DNA of 64,000 nucleotides from Prevotella sp. E2-28 (lineage in GTDB: Bacteria; Bacteroidota; Bacteroidia; Bacteroidales; Bacteroidaceae): NCBI RefSeq assembly GCF_022024055.1, contig NZ_CP091788.1, forward strand, positions 3,100,001-3,164,000. The letters are read 5' to 3'. The position numbers and the translations under genes were made by a program. Every line of letters begins with the position of its first letter. The first letter of the stretch is position 1. This document shows, piece after piece, positions 11,638 through 20,151 of this stretch. The notes under the pieces were generated by a model. That model was not told the DNA's origin. It did no database searches and saw nothing but the letters and a program-made list of their open reading frames with translations.

Positions 11638-12693
11638 CTACTTCTTGCCCGACCATTTCAGCAGCCGTTTGTATTCCTTCTTGGAAAGTCGCATAAACGA
11701 ACCATGCTGAGGAGCCGTCACGCCCTCGATATCAACAGGGTCATGGAAGTTGCGCAGGTTCTCGTCAGCCTTGCAGATACGATAGTGCTTGGGACGGTCG
11801 CTATACTGAATATAAGCCACGCGCCAAGTCTTGTCGCCAATGAGTTGGAAGGCACTTGAACCCTCACATTTCTTCTTACCCTCAAACGATACGTAGTCGT
11901 CCTCGATGGGCTCGCCCCAGCCGTAGGTCAGGTGGTCACTGGTAGCGGTATAGATGCCGGGCTTGCCGCCCTCTTTCTTAATGAGCATGTGGTATTTGCC
12001 GTCGCTCAGCAAGTTAATATCGGCATCGATGGTGGCATACCCCCAGTCAAACAGCAGTCTAGGCTGTGTCAACTTAGTAAAACTCTTGTCGGCATACGAG
12101 TAGTACATACGGTCGTACTTCTCCTCAGCACGGTTCCACATCGAGTAGTAAATCATGTAGCCACCCTTGTCGCCGTTCTCCCATACATAATTGGGGTCCC
12201 AGAATATCTGCGGTGCCCACACACGATTGATGGTGCTCCAATCCTTGTAAACACTCTCTGCCTCGGGATTAGAAAAGATGCTCACGCCCTGACGATAGTC
12301 AAAACTCACGCTCTCCCAGTGAATCAAGTCCTTACTGGTCAGCAGGTCTATACCATAGTTATCCCAGTCATTCTGCTTCTTCAGGGCTTTGGTCATCGCA
12401 TTGTTCATGTCGGTAGTCACCATCACGTAGCCCTTGCCGTTCCATGAGCGGCAGATATAAGCATCGCGCTGTCCGCCTTCTATGCGGGCGTGCTCTTTAG
12501 GGTCCATGATGGGGGCGCCTCCCATGATATCCTGATAATGATACCCATCGCGACTCACGGCGAAGGCCGTCCATTGTCCCTTATCACTCATGTGGCAATA
12601 CAAATAACCATAGTTGCCCTTCTGTGGATTCTGGGCAGAAGTTGTCAGCACAGATACCATCAGTGCAGCAAATAGCATAAGACTTTTCTTCAT
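11638..12693 (-). CDS. GH43-like five-bladed propeller glycoside hydrolase
   Basis: About 351 residues from the ATG at 12693. Upstream in-frame codons to 12744 are rejected because they run through the promoter, and a signal peptide (MKKSLMLFAALMVSVLTTSAQ) starts exactly here. A GH43-style acidic triad can be proposed: Asp77 (QRDAYI), Asp223 or Asp225 (TIDADI) and Glu277 (KCEGSS). GH43 enzymes are mostly arabinosidases, xylosidases or galactosidases; the specificity is not readable. It closely resembles the N-terminal half of the divergent gene at 12819, so the pair probably arose by duplication. It is convergent with the starch operon across a shared terminator. No SusC/SusD pair is adjacent. 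Confidence 0.82.
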   Translation of the reverse strand: MKKSLMLFAALMVSVLTTSAQNPQKGNYGYLYCHMSDKGQWTAFAVSRDGYHYQDIMGGAPIMDPKEHARIEGGQRDAYICRSWNGKGYVMVTTDMNNAMTKALKKQNDWDNYGIDLLTSKDLIHWESVSFDYRQGVSIFSNPEAESVYKDWSTINRVWAPQIFWDPNYVWENGDKGGYMIYYSMWNRAEEKYDRMYYSYADKSFTKLTQPRLLFDWGYATIDADINLLSDGKYHMLIKKEGGKPGIYTATSDHLTYGWGEPIEDDYVSFEGKKKCEGSSAFQLIGDKTWRVAYIQYSDRPKHYRICKADENLRNFHDPVDIEGVTAPQHGSFMRLSKKEYKRLLKWSGKK

Positions 12694-12713
12694 AAGAATA
12701 TTTTTTGATGTTG

Positions 12714-12721
12714 CAAAAGTA
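12714..12721 (-). promoter_or_regulatory. Promoter of the minus-strand GH43-like gene
   Basis: The minus strand reads TACTTTTG. An imperfect -33 (TTG around 12744-12742) lies about 20 nt upstream. It is back to back with the promoter at 12762-12792. Confidence 0.6.
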
Positions 12722-12761
12722 AGCATTTTCAATGGATTAGACAAGAATACTCAAATAATAT

Positions 12762-12792
12762 TTTGTATTTTGCTCACTTATTCGTACCTTTG
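12762..12792 (+). promoter_or_regulatory. Promoter of the two-domain GH43-like gene
   Basis: A perfect Bacteroidetes promoter: TTTG (12762-12765), 19 nt, TACCTTTG (12785-12792). From about 12745 onward the sequence is almost the same as the lptB promoter (21003-21051), including CACTTATTCGTACCTTTG. Confidence 0.85.
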
Positions 12793-12818
12793 CAAAAGAA
12801 ACTAACATCAACAATAAA

Positions 12819-14795
12819 ATGAAGATTATGACTAAGACCTTACTTTCAGCCCTGATGTTGGCTGTATGTGTATCTACAGCTCAGGCTGCCAAGAAGAAAC
12901 AGGTGGCAGAACAGCCCCAGGACCCCAACGAGATGGTGGCCTATCTCTTCACCTATTTTAATAGTAATGACCCAAAGGATGAGCAGATATGCTATGCCCT
13001 GAGTGAAGATGGCTATAACTATACGCCGCTGAATGATGGTATGCCTGTCATCGAGAGCGACACCATCGCCTTTACCCAGTGTGTGCGCGATCCTCATATC
13101 ATGCGTTGTGAGGATGGCAAGACCTTCTATATGGTAGTCACGGATATGAAGTCAAGTCTGGGCTGGAGCAGCAACCGCGGTATGGTATTGCTGAAAAGTA
13201 CCGACCTGATAAACTGGCAGCACTCTACCATCAACTTCCCCACACGCTACACAAAGGCATGGAAGAACGTGATTCGTGTGTGGGCGCCAGAGACCATCTA
13301 CGACCGCAAGGCTGGCAAATATATGGTGTTCTACTCTCTGCGCACCAGCGACCACCGTTCTTACGATAAGATTTATTATCAGTATGCCAACAAGGACTTT
13401 ACAGACCTGGAGGGCGAACCCCAGTGGCTCTTTGACGCTGGCAATGCCACCATCGATGGTGACATCGTGTATAACGAGGCCGACCAGATGTACCACCTGT
13501 TCTACAAACAGGAGTCGGGCCGTGGCATCTATCAGGCCGTGGCAAAGAATCTGACCGATAAGTGGCAGATGATTGGCGGCAACGTGGAGCAGACCAAGGA
13601 GTCTGTTGAGGGTGTCGGCGTGTGCAAGACCATCGACGGCAAGTCGTGGATCATCATGTACGACTGCTACGGCAACGGGCATTATCAGTTCTGCAAATCG
13701 GAAGACCTGAAGACTTTCAAGTTCGTACAGAATACAGAGATGAAGGGTAAGTTCACACCCCGTCACGGTACCATCATCCCCATCACGCGTGCAGAGAAAG
13801 AGCGTCTGCTGAAGGCATTCCCCAACCACAAGCAGCCTATCCTCTCAGGTTTCCATGCCGACCCCGAGGTGCTCTATTCTAATAAGACCAAGAAATACTA
13901 TATCTATAGCACCACCGACGGTACGCCCGGTTGGGGTGGCCACGACTTCAGTGTTTTCTCTTCCGAGAACCTCATTGACTGGAAGGACGAAGGCAAGATG
14001 CTCGACGTGAAAGGCGATCAGGTAAAATGGGCCACGGGTAATGCATGGGCTCCCTGTATCATTGAGAAAAAAGTGGGCAAGGCTTATAAGTATTTCTTCT
14101 ATTTCTCGGCTCACAATCCTCAGAACAACCGCAAGGAGATTGGTGTTGCCGTGAGCGACAATCCTACCGGTCCTTTCGTGGATAGTGGTGCGCCTATCAT
14201 CACCGACAATGACCGTCCCAGCGAGGCACGCGGCGGACAGGCCATCGACGTGGACGTGTTTCAGGATCCAAAGAGCGGGAAGTACTACCTCTACTGGGGC
14301 AACGGCTTCATGGCAGGCGCAGAGCTCAATGATGATATGCTCTCTGTAAAGAAGGAAACCATTACCCACATGACGCCTAAGGGTGGCAACCTGCAGACAT
14401 GGGCTTTCCGCGAGGGCGCTTATGTGTTCTATCGCAAGGGCACCTATTATTTCATGTGGAGTGTTGACGATACAGGCTCGCCCAACTACCACGTATGCTA
14501 CGGTACCAGCAAGTCGCCCCTCGGTCCCATCAATATCGATGAGCAGAACTACCTCGTCATCAAGCAGAAACCCGAGGATAAGATTTATGGCACCGCTCAT
14601 AACTCTGTGCTCCAGATTCCTGGTAAGGACGAGTGGTACATCGTTTATCATCGCATCAATAAGAACTTCATCCATCACGAGCCAGGCATCCATCGCGAAG
14701 TCTGCATCGACCGCATGACGTTCGATAAGCAGGGACGCATTATTCCTGTTGTGCCTACGCTCAATGGTCCTGAACCACTTGCAGCAAAGAAATAA
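12819..14795 (+). CDS. Exported two-domain GH43-like hydrolase
   Basis: 658 residues: signal peptide (cleavage near STAQA, residue 23), then two five-bladed-propeller domains. The N-terminal domain (about 35-335) resembles the divergent gene at 11638, with Asp91 (VRDPHI), a TIDGDI segment and a VEGVGV segment as triad candidates. The C-terminal domain (about 340-650) starts SGFHADPEVLYS, with base candidate Asp348, Asp477/Asp479 (AIDVDVF) and acid candidate Glu532 (FREGAYVFY). GH43 enzymes remove arabinose, xylose or galactose from plant polysaccharides; the substrate here is unknown. The start may also be the ATG at 12831. It is monocistronic and followed directly by the composite repeat element. 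Confidence 0.85.
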   Translation: MKIMTKTLLSALMLAVCVSTAQAAKKKQVAEQPQDPNEMVAYLFTYFNSNDPKDEQICYALSEDGYNYTPLNDGMPVIESDTIAFTQCVRDPHIMRCEDGKTFYMVVTDMKSSLGWSSNRGMVLLKSTDLINWQHSTINFPTRYTKAWKNVIRVWAPETIYDRKAGKYMVFYSLRTSDHRSYDKIYYQYANKDFTDLEGEPQWLFDAGNATIDGDIVYNEADQMYHLFYKQESGRGIYQAVAKNLTDKWQMIGGNVEQTKESVEGVGVCKTIDGKSWIIMYDCYGNGHYQFCKSEDLKTFKFVQNTEMKGKFTPRHGTIIPITRAEKERLLKAFPNHKQPILSGFHADPEVLYSNKTKKYYIYSTTDGTPGWGGHDFSVFSSENLIDWKDEGKMLDVKGDQVKWATGNAWAPCIIEKKVGKAYKYFFYFSAHNPQNNRKEIGVAVSDNPTGPFVDSGAPIITDNDRPSEARGGQAIDVDVFQDPKSGKYYLYWGNGFMAGAELNDDMLSVKKETITHMTPKGGNLQTWAFREGAYVFYRKGTYYFMWSVDDTGSPNYHVCYGTSKSPLGPINIDEQNYLVIKQKPEDKIYGTAHNSVLQIPGKDEWYIVYHRINKNFIHHEPGIHREVCIDRMTFDKQGRIIPVVPTLNGPEPLAAKK

Positions 14796-14807
14796 CCCTT
14801 TTTTGCC

Positions 14808-15191
14808 AACACTTAACATTGTAAAAATGTAATGTGTTTGGTATGAGGTACTTACGTCTCATTTTGGCGCAAAAAGACCTAACGTAACACTTAACATAGA
14901 GTTAACATAGACTTAACATTCATTCGTCAGAAAAAAGGTGAAAGACAAAATTTGAGGTATCTCCCCATGTTAACTCTATGTTAAGTCTATGTTAGGTCTT
15001 ATGTTAAGTGTTGAAGCTCAGAATTTCTTTCTAAAACCTTTATAACGAGGACTTTACATTTTTGCTATGTTAAGTCTTGCGCAAAAACAATACTTTTGCA
15101 AAAAAACGAAAACCTAGCTATTGCATAGATTTATTTCCACCATGGGACTGCCTTGTTCCCGCCGTGGGACTAAATTGTTCCTAGCACGGGA
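14808..15191. repeat. Composite intergenic repeat element, copy 1
   Basis: This fills most of the 564-bp gene-free stretch 14796-15359. In order: a unit CACTTAACATT 14 nt after the upstream stop (14810-14820); three head-to-tail 11-bp units (14888-14898, 14899-14909, 14910-14920; form GASTTAACATA); 45 bp; then four inverted units (14966-15010, form TATGTTAASTC); a small hairpin pair, GACTTTACAT (15050) with TATGTTAAGTC (15066-15076); and three imperfect 13-bp palindromes of form TCCCACGNTGGGA at 15135, 15157 and 15179, spaced exactly 22 bp. The same parts in the same order occur at 40214-40524. Function unknown. The 74-codon frame over it has no coding features. Confidence 0.8.
15091..15098 (+). 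promoter_or_regulatory. Possible promoter inside composite element 1
   Basis: TACTTTTG matches the -7 consensus, but no -33 TTTG is at the right distance. If active it would transcribe the 13-mer array at 15135-15191 and read into the STAS-kinase gene. Confidence 0.3.
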
Positions 15192-15274
15192 ACAACATAG
15201 GGCGTATTATCTCTTTCTATGGGTGATGGGTTGTCGTGTAAACTTAAAGAACTGTAGAATAAATGTGTTTTTCC

Positions 15275-15305
15275 CTTGCGTTTTGCGCGATTATTTGTAT
15301 ATTTG
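15275..15305 (+). promoter_or_regulatory. Promoter of the STAS-kinase gene
   Basis: CTTG (15275-15278), 19 nt, TATATTTG (15298-15305), then about 55 nt to the ATG at 15360. Confidence 0.7.
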
Positions 15306-15359
15306 CAGCAGAATAAGGGAAGAAGGAATTGATACCAATGAATAATTTGCAAGCGAAAT

Positions 15360-16550
15360 ATGACGATTCAGTTCTTAAACAAAGAAGGAGAAGCCACGCT
15401 GACACTCAGCGGACGACTTGATACCGCTGTATCATCGAAAGTGAGTAGCGACATTGAGCAGTCGCTGGCTTCTGCTGACACTATCCGGCATCTTACCGTA
15501 GATGCCGGACCGCTGGAGTATATCTCGAGTTCCGGTCTCCGCATCTTGCTGATGTTGGCAAAGCGGTTTAAGGACTTTAGGATTAAGGATGTTAACCCTG
15601 AAGTTTACGACGTGCTCAATATGACGGGTTTCACCAAGATGATGACGGTGGAGCGGGCCTTGCGTCAACTGAGCATTGAAGGATGCGAGATGATTGGCGC
15701 AGGCGGCGTGGGCACCGTCTATCGACTGGATGGCGACACCATCATCAAGGTGTTCCGTGAGGGCACGACGATGGACGAGGTGAGCAAAGAGATTACCATG
15801 TCGAAAGAAGCCTTTGTGATGGGTATGCCAACAGCCATCTCGTTTGATGTGGTAAAGGTAGGCAGCCAGTATGGACTGGTGTACGAGCTATTGCAAGCCC
15901 AAACCCTGAGTGCCTGTCTGAAGCAATCACCCGAACGGGTGGATGAACTTGCTCGTAAATATGCCGACCTGTTCCGCCAGATGCATCACATCCAGGTGCC
16001 AGCCAGCAGTTGTGTGCCAAATGCCTTGGAACATGAGCGCAGTCAGGTGCTGCATATTCGTCGCTATTTCCCCCAGGAGGAGATAGACTTCTTGCTGCAA
16101 ATCCTTGATGCCATTCCTAGCGGCAACAGTCTGCTGCACCTGGATCTTCAAGCCAAGAACGCAATGATACAGAATGGCGAACTGATGCTTATCGATATGG
16201 GAGAGGTGGGCTATGGACATCCCATCCTCGATTTGGCACATGCTTATTCTGCCATGGTGACTTTGGTGGGCGACTACGAAAAGATTATTGGAATACCACG
16301 CGAACTGGGCACAGAACTATGGAACCACGCCATCGATTATTATTTCGAGGGACTGCCTGCCGACGTGGTTGCTCTGCGCAAGGAACAGATAAAAGCGGTA
16401 TCTTGTGTCAGGAACTTCAGTTGGCTGGCCCTTAGCGACTCGTTTCCTGAGGATGTCATCAACGAATGTAAGACACTCTTCGACGAACGTGTCGGCAAGC
16501 ATCGCGACCAGCTCCTTGCAGTCTGCCAAACCCTGAAGGACTGGCAATAA
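15360..16550 (+). CDS. STAS domain fused to an APH/choline-kinase-like domain (TIGR02172-type)
   Basis: 396 residues, cytoplasmic. Residues 1 to about 98 form a STAS (anti-sigma-factor antagonist) domain: LSGRLDTAVSSKV, then YISSSGLRILLML with the serine cluster Ser56-Ser58 where such domains can be phosphorylated. Residues about 105-390 are a small-molecule-kinase-like fold: GAGGVGTVYRLDGDTIIKVF with Lys130, the catalytic loop HLDLQAKN (Asp262, Asn267) and the metal Asp279 in LIDMGEVGYGHPILDL. This corresponds to the family first noted as a Fibrobacter paralogous group (TIGR02172). Its substrate is unknown; the fusion suggests that phosphorylation state of a STAS module is read or set by the kinase-like half (inference). 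No SpoIIE-like phosphatase or RsbW-like kinase is adjacent. It is monocistronic. Confidence 0.85.
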   Translation: MTIQFLNKEGEATLTLSGRLDTAVSSKVSSDIEQSLASADTIRHLTVDAGPLEYISSSGLRILLMLAKRFKDFRIKDVNPEVYDVLNMTGFTKMMTVERALRQLSIEGCEMIGAGGVGTVYRLDGDTIIKVFREGTTMDEVSKEITMSKEAFVMGMPTAISFDVVKVGSQYGLVYELLQAQTLSACLKQSPERVDELARKYADLFRQMHHIQVPASSCVPNALEHERSQVLHIRRYFPQEEIDFLLQILDAIPSGNSLLHLDLQAKNAMIQNGELMLIDMGEVGYGHPILDLAHAYSAMVTLVGDYEKIIGIPRELGTELWNHAIDYYFEGLPADVVALRKEQIKAVSCVRNFSWLALSDSFPEDVINECKTLFDERVGKHRDQLLAVCQTLKDWQ

Positions 16551-16568
16551 CACTATCACAAAAAAATA

Positions 16569-16598
16569 TTTCGACCACAAAATATCTTGTGGTCGAAA
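16569..16598. terminator. Bidirectional terminator between the STAS-kinase and OmpA-family genes
   Basis: A perfect 12-bp stem, TTTCGACCACAA with TTGTGGTCGAAA, and a 6-nt loop AATATC, placed between convergent genes. Confidence 0.85.
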
Positions 16599-16625
16599 CT
16601 ATAAAACTACGTAGCCGTATTTCAA

Positions 16626-17486
16626 TTACTTTGTCTCTGGAGCTTCACCAATCAACTCCATGAACTCATCGAGTTTCGGAGTGATGATGATTTGGGTGCG
16701 GCGGTTACGCTGCTTGCCCACCTCAGTGTCGTTGCTCTGGAGAGGATTGTACTCACCACGGCCACCGGCTGTGAGACGCTTGGGATCAACGCCATACTTA
16801 TTCTGCAAAGCCTGAACAACACTTGATGCACGCAGACAAGAAAGGTCCCAGTTGTTGCGAATGTTTTCACGAGAGATGGGCACATTATCAGTGTTACCTT
16901 CGATCAGCACATCGTAGTCCTTGTAGTCCTTGATAATCTTGGCAATCTTAGAAAGGGTCTCGGCGGCACGGTCGTTAATCTCGTAAGAGCCACTCTTGTA
17001 AAGCATATTGTCGGCCAATGAGATATAGACAACACCCTTCAACACCTGCACGTCAACTTCCTTCAGTTCTTCCTTTGACAGTGAGCGAGTGAGGTTGTTA
17101 GAGAGCACCATGTTCAGAGAGTCACTCTTCGACTTTACCTCTACTAAGTGACGGATGTACTGGTTAGACTCATTAATCTGGTCAACCAGCTTCTCGATAG
17201 ACACATTGTTCTGTGAAGCATTTGACAGACTCTTATCCAGCGAAGCCTGCAACTTGCTATATTTCTCCTCAGCGGCTTTCAGGGCCTGCTGCAATCCACG
17301 CTGTTGCTCCTCCAAACTGGTGATACGAGCGTTCTTGCCTGCCAAATCCTCTCTTGCAGAAAGGAGGCTACCGGTCAGCGACTTGTTTTCGTCACGACAA
17401 CTCTGCAATTCCTGTTTACTGGCACAACTGCTCAGCAGTATGGCAGCCGTAGCTGCAACTAAAATTACACTTTTCTTCATAATCAT
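16626..17486 (-). CDS. OmpA-family peptidoglycan-binding lipoprotein with coiled coil
   Basis: 286 residues. Lipoprotein signal with lipobox LLSSC (Cys21). A coiled coil covers about residues 28-120 (heptad-rich, many K/E/L/Q). The C-terminal OmpA domain, about 150-275, contains LIEGNTDNVPI and the N-x2-L-S-x2-R-A-x2-V core (NWDLSCLRASSVV). Such domains bind diaminopimelate in peptidoglycan and anchor the outer membrane. It starts at the ATG at 17486, or at 17480 two codons later. Its promoter at 17527-17534 has the same GC-rich start region as the two tRNA promoters. Confidence 0.9.
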   Translation of the reverse strand: MIMKKSVILVAATAAILLSSCASKQELQSCRDENKSLTGSLLSAREDLAGKNARITSLEEQQRGLQQALKAAEEKYSKLQASLDKSLSNASQNNVSIEKLVDQINESNQYIRHLVEVKSKSDSLNMVLSNNLTRSLSKEELKEVDVQVLKGVVYISLADNMLYKSGSYEINDRAAETLSKIAKIIKDYKDYDVLIEGNTDNVPISRENIRNNWDLSCLRASSVVQALQNKYGVDPKRLTAGGRGEYNPLQSNDTEVGKQRNRRTQIIITPKLDEFMELIGEAPETK

Positions 17487-17526
17487 TTCTTGTTAGTTAA
17501 TGAATCAAATCAATTAAAAGCGGGTG

Positions 17527-17534
17527 CAAATATA
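17527..17534 (-). promoter_or_regulatory. -7 element of the OmpA-family gene
   Basis: The minus strand reads TATATTTG, followed by CACCCGC in the initiation region, the same string found after the -7 boxes of both tRNA genes. Confidence 0.7.
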
Positions 17535-17598
17535 CTTATATGATGCACAAAAAGCATCAAAAGTATAGCGGAATTATGGTAATTTAATTTTTTTTTCG

Positions 17599-17606
17599 TA
17601 ACTTTG
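17599..17606 (+). promoter_or_regulatory. -7 element of der
   Basis: TAACTTTG followed by CCACCG, 20 nt before the der ATG. Confidence 0.65.
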
Positions 17607-17626
17607 CCACCGAAATAATACGTATT

Positions 17627-18940
17627 ATGGGAAACTTAGTAGCAATTGTGGGACGGCCTAACGTGGGCAAGTCCACATTATTTAATAGACTGACTAACAG
17701 TCGACAGGCCATCGTGAGTGACGAGGCAGGTACGACACGCGACCGTCAGTATGGTAAGTGTGAATGGACGGGACACGAGTTCTCCGTTGTTGACACTGGC
17801 GGTTGGGTAGTGAATAGCGATGATATCTTTGAAGAGGAAATCCGCAAACAAGTAATTATAGCCACAGAAGAGGCCGATTTGGTGCTCTTCCTGTGTGATA
17901 TCAAGAACGGTGTGACCGACTGGGATATGGATGTGGCGCAGATTCTGCGTCGCGCCAAACTGCCTGTACTGTTGGTTGCCAATAAGGCTGACGACAACAA
18001 GGACACCTACGGACAATATGAGTTCTATAAACTGGGACTGGGCGATCCGTATTGTATCAGTGCTGCTACTGGTAGCGGTACGGGCGATTTGCTTGACAAA
18101 GTCCTGGAATTATTGCCGAAGAAGGAGAAGGATGATCTGGAAGACGGTATTCCCCGCTTTGCCGTGGTAGGTCGTCCTAACGCCGGTAAGTCGAGCCTGA
18201 TCAATGCCTTCATCGGTGAGGAGCGTAATATTGTAACTGACATCGCAGGCACCACGCGTGATAGTATCTATACCCGTTATGATAAGTTCGGTTTCGACTT
18301 CTATCTGGTTGACACCGCAGGTATCCGCCGTAAGAACAAGGTCTCTGAAGACTTGGAGTTCTATAGCGTGATGCGCTCTATCCGTGCCATCGAGAATAGC
18401 GATGTATGCATCCTGATGATTGATGCCACCCGTGGTATTGAGGCACAAGACATGAATATCTTCCAATTAATTCAGAAGAATAATAAGTCGCTGGTGGTTG
18501 TGGTGAACAAATGGGACCTCGTAGAGGATAAGTCACAGATTGTCATTAAGACCTTCGAGGAGGCTATCCGCAAGCGTATGGCACCATTCGTAGATTTCCC
18601 CATCATCTTCGCCTCTGCACTGACCAAACAGCGTATCTTTAAGGTACTAGAGACAGCTAAGGAGGTCTATCTGAACCGTAAGGCCCGCATAGGTACCAAT
18701 AAGCTTAACGAGGTGATGCTGCCTATCATAGAGGCTACCCCGCCCCCCTCAATTAAGGGTAAGTATATTAAGATTAAGTACGTCAGTCAGGTGCCCGACA
18801 CGCAGATTCCTACGTTCGTGTTCTATGCTAACCTGCCTCAGTATATCAAGGAGCCCTATCGTCGCTTCCTAGAGAACCAGATCCGCCAGCACTGGACACT
18901 GACAGGCTCTCCTATTAACGTGTTTATACGTCAGAAGTGA
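17627..18940 (+). CDS. der: Ribosome-assembly GTPase Der (EngA)
   Basis: 437 residues, full length. Two tandem GTPase domains: the first begins [18 protein letters not shown] with DTGGWV (G3) and NKAD (G4); the second begins [18 protein letters not shown] with DTAGI and NKWD. A C-terminal KH-like domain follows (about 355-437). Der is essential for 50S subunit maturation. The stop codon overlaps the ATG of the next gene (TGATG), so a small lipoprotein is translationally coupled to it. Confidence 0.98.
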   Translation: MGNLVAIVGRPNVGKSTLFNRLTNSRQAIVSDEAGTTRDRQYGKCEWTGHEFSVVDTGGWVVNSDDIFEEEIRKQVIIATEEADLVLFLCDIKNGVTDWDMDVAQILRRAKLPVLLVANKADDNKDTYGQYEFYKLGLGDPYCISAATGSGTGDLLDKVLELLPKKEKDDLEDGIPRFAVVGRPNAGKSSLINAFIGEERNIVTDIAGTTRDSIYTRYDKFGFDFYLVDTAGIRRKNKVSEDLEFYSVMRSIRAIENSDVCILMIDATRGIEAQDMNIFQLIQKNNKSLVVVVNKWDLVEDKSQIVIKTFEEAIRKRMAPFVDFPIIFASALTKQRIFKVLETAKEVYLNRKARIGTNKLNEVMLPIIEATPPPSIKGKYIKIKYVSQVPDTQIPTFVFYANLPQYIKEPYRRFLENQIRQHWTLTGSPINVFIRQK

Positions 18941-19341
18941 TGAAGAGGATTGCTTTGATGGGGTTGATGGGTCTAATGGGGCTGATGGGCTTGATGGGAT
19001 GTTCCAAGAGCGTCTCCAGCGAACAACAAGCCATGGAAGCAGCCCAAGAATACTACGAAGCCCTTCAAAAGGGTGACTATGAGTTTTTTCTAAACGGAAG
19101 GATTCACATGGACAGTATTCCTGATAGTTTCCGTGAACAGTTGCTCGTATCGTTCAAACAGTTTATGCGGCAGCAGGAAGAAGCCCATCAAGGAGTGGTA
19201 AGTTTCACTCCCTCTCGTGTGCAAATGGATTCCACACTCCAAGTGATGCAGGTTTTTCTGATGGTAAACTATGCTGACAGTACACATGAGGAAATCATTG
19301 TTCCAATGATAGAAGAAAACGGACAGTGGAAAATGAAATAA
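18940..19341 (+). CDS. Small lipoprotein with an (LMG)n signal peptide; NTF2/DUF4878-like
   Basis: 133 residues. The ATG at 18940 overlaps the der stop; a GTG one codon earlier is less likely. The signal peptide core is five copies of Leu-Met-Gly, encoded by a 9-bp tandem repeat (18955-18999), ending in lipobox LMGC with Cys21. The mature part has AMEAAQEYYEALQKGDYEFF and ends WKMK, which recalls DUF4878/NTF2-like lipoproteins (about 110-residue cone folds). Function unknown. It is followed by a strong terminator. Confidence 0.75.
   Translation: MKRIALMGLMGLMGLMGLMGCSKSVSSEQQAMEAAQEYYEALQKGDYEFFLNGRIHMDSIPDSFREQLLVSFKQFMRQQEEAHQGVVSFTPSRVQMDSTLQVMQVFLMVNYADSTHEEIIVPMIEENGQWKMK
18955..18999 (+). 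repeat. 9-bp tandem repeat encoding the lipoprotein signal peptide
   Basis: Five contiguous copies of the 9-mer TTGATGGGN/CTGATGGGN (one CTAATGGGG), in frame. Each copy adds three hydrophobic residues and an in-frame ATG, so copy-number change would alter signal length without a frameshift. Confidence 0.85.
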
Positions 19342-19344
19342 GGA

Positions 19345-19370
19345 AAAAGCTCCTGTATTCAGGAGCTTTT
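19345..19370. terminator. Bidirectional terminator after the der operon
   Basis: A perfect 11-bp stem, AAAAGCTCCTG with CAGGAGCTTTT, and loop TATT. It ends in T and A runs and lies between convergent genes. Confidence 0.88.
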
Positions 19371-19377
19371 CTTATGT

Positions 19378-20151
19378 TTACACATTTGCTTTTTGCCCTG
19401 TGACGGCTTCACGCATCTCTTTGAGCAGGTCGCTGGCAAAAATAAAGTCCGTAAGTCGTTTGTTGGTGCTATTCATAATCTCTGATGAAACGCCCTGCCA
19501 CTCCTTACGTCCTTCATAGATGAATATGATATTCTCGCCAATACCCATCACAGAGTTCATATCGTGAGTATTGATGATAGTGGTCATATTAAACTCCTGA
19601 GTAATGCTATGCAGCAGTTCATCGATAACCAATGAAGTCTTAGGATCGAGACCAGAATTTGGCTCATCGCAGAACAGGTACTTAGGGTTCAAAGATATGG
19701 CACGAGCAATAGCCACACGTTTCTGCATTCCACCCGATATCTCACCAGGATATTTATTCTCTGCACCCACCAGATTAACACGATCCAAGCAATACATGGC
19801 ACGCTCTTTGCGTTCACGGAGTGTCATCGACGAGAACATATCCAATGGGAACATCACGTTTTCAAGCACAGACAAAGAATCAAAGAGAGCTGCGCTTTGG
19901 AAAATCATTCCCATCTCACGACGCATCAACACTTTCTCCTTCTTCGACATCCGAACAAAGTCGCGTCCGTCATACAGCACCTGTCCACTGGTAGGTTCAA
20001 AGAGGCCTACAAGATTCTTCATCAACACAGTCTTTCCACTACCGCTCTGACCGATAATCAAGTTGGTCTTGCCATCCTCGAATACGGTATTGATGCCTTT
20101 CAGCACCTCCTTATCGTCGAAGCTTTTATAAAGGTCTTTAACTTCAATCAT
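19378..20151 (-). CDS. mlaF: MlaF-type ABC transporter ATPase
   Basis: 257 residues. Walker A GQSGSGKTVLMKNL, signature ISGGMQKRVAIARA and Walker B YLFCDEPNSGLDP. Phospholipid-transport (MCE-associated) ATPases of this type energise lipid movement between the membranes. The GMQKR signature is characteristic of the Mla/Ttg2A group. It overlaps the upstream permease gene by 4 nt (ATGA). No MCE-domain (MlaD) or STAS (MlaB) gene is next to it, so those parts must be encoded elsewhere. Confidence 0.93.
   Translation of the reverse strand: MIEVKDLYKSFDDKEVLKGINTVFEDGKTNLIIGQSGSGKTVLMKNLVGLFEPTSGQVLYDGRDFVRMSKKEKVLMRREMGMIFQSAALFDSLSVLENVMFPLDMFSSMTLRERKERAMYCLDRVNLVGAENKYPGEISGGMQKRVAIARAISLNPKYLFCDEPNSGLDPKTSLVIDELLHSITQEFNMTTIINTHDMNSVMGIGENIIFIYEGRKEWQGVSSEIMNSTNKRLTDFIFASDLLKEMREAVTGQKANV

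Noticed and set aside
13845..14819. A 324-codon antisense frame over the two-domain GH43 gene
   Set aside because: It mirrors a well-supported coding frame with signal peptide and catalytic motifs and has no recognisable protein features.
15121..15345. A 74-codon open frame over composite element 1
   Set aside because: It covers the 13-mer palindrome array and the promoter of the next gene, has no codon bias like its neighbours and no domain; the repeat structure explains the sequence.
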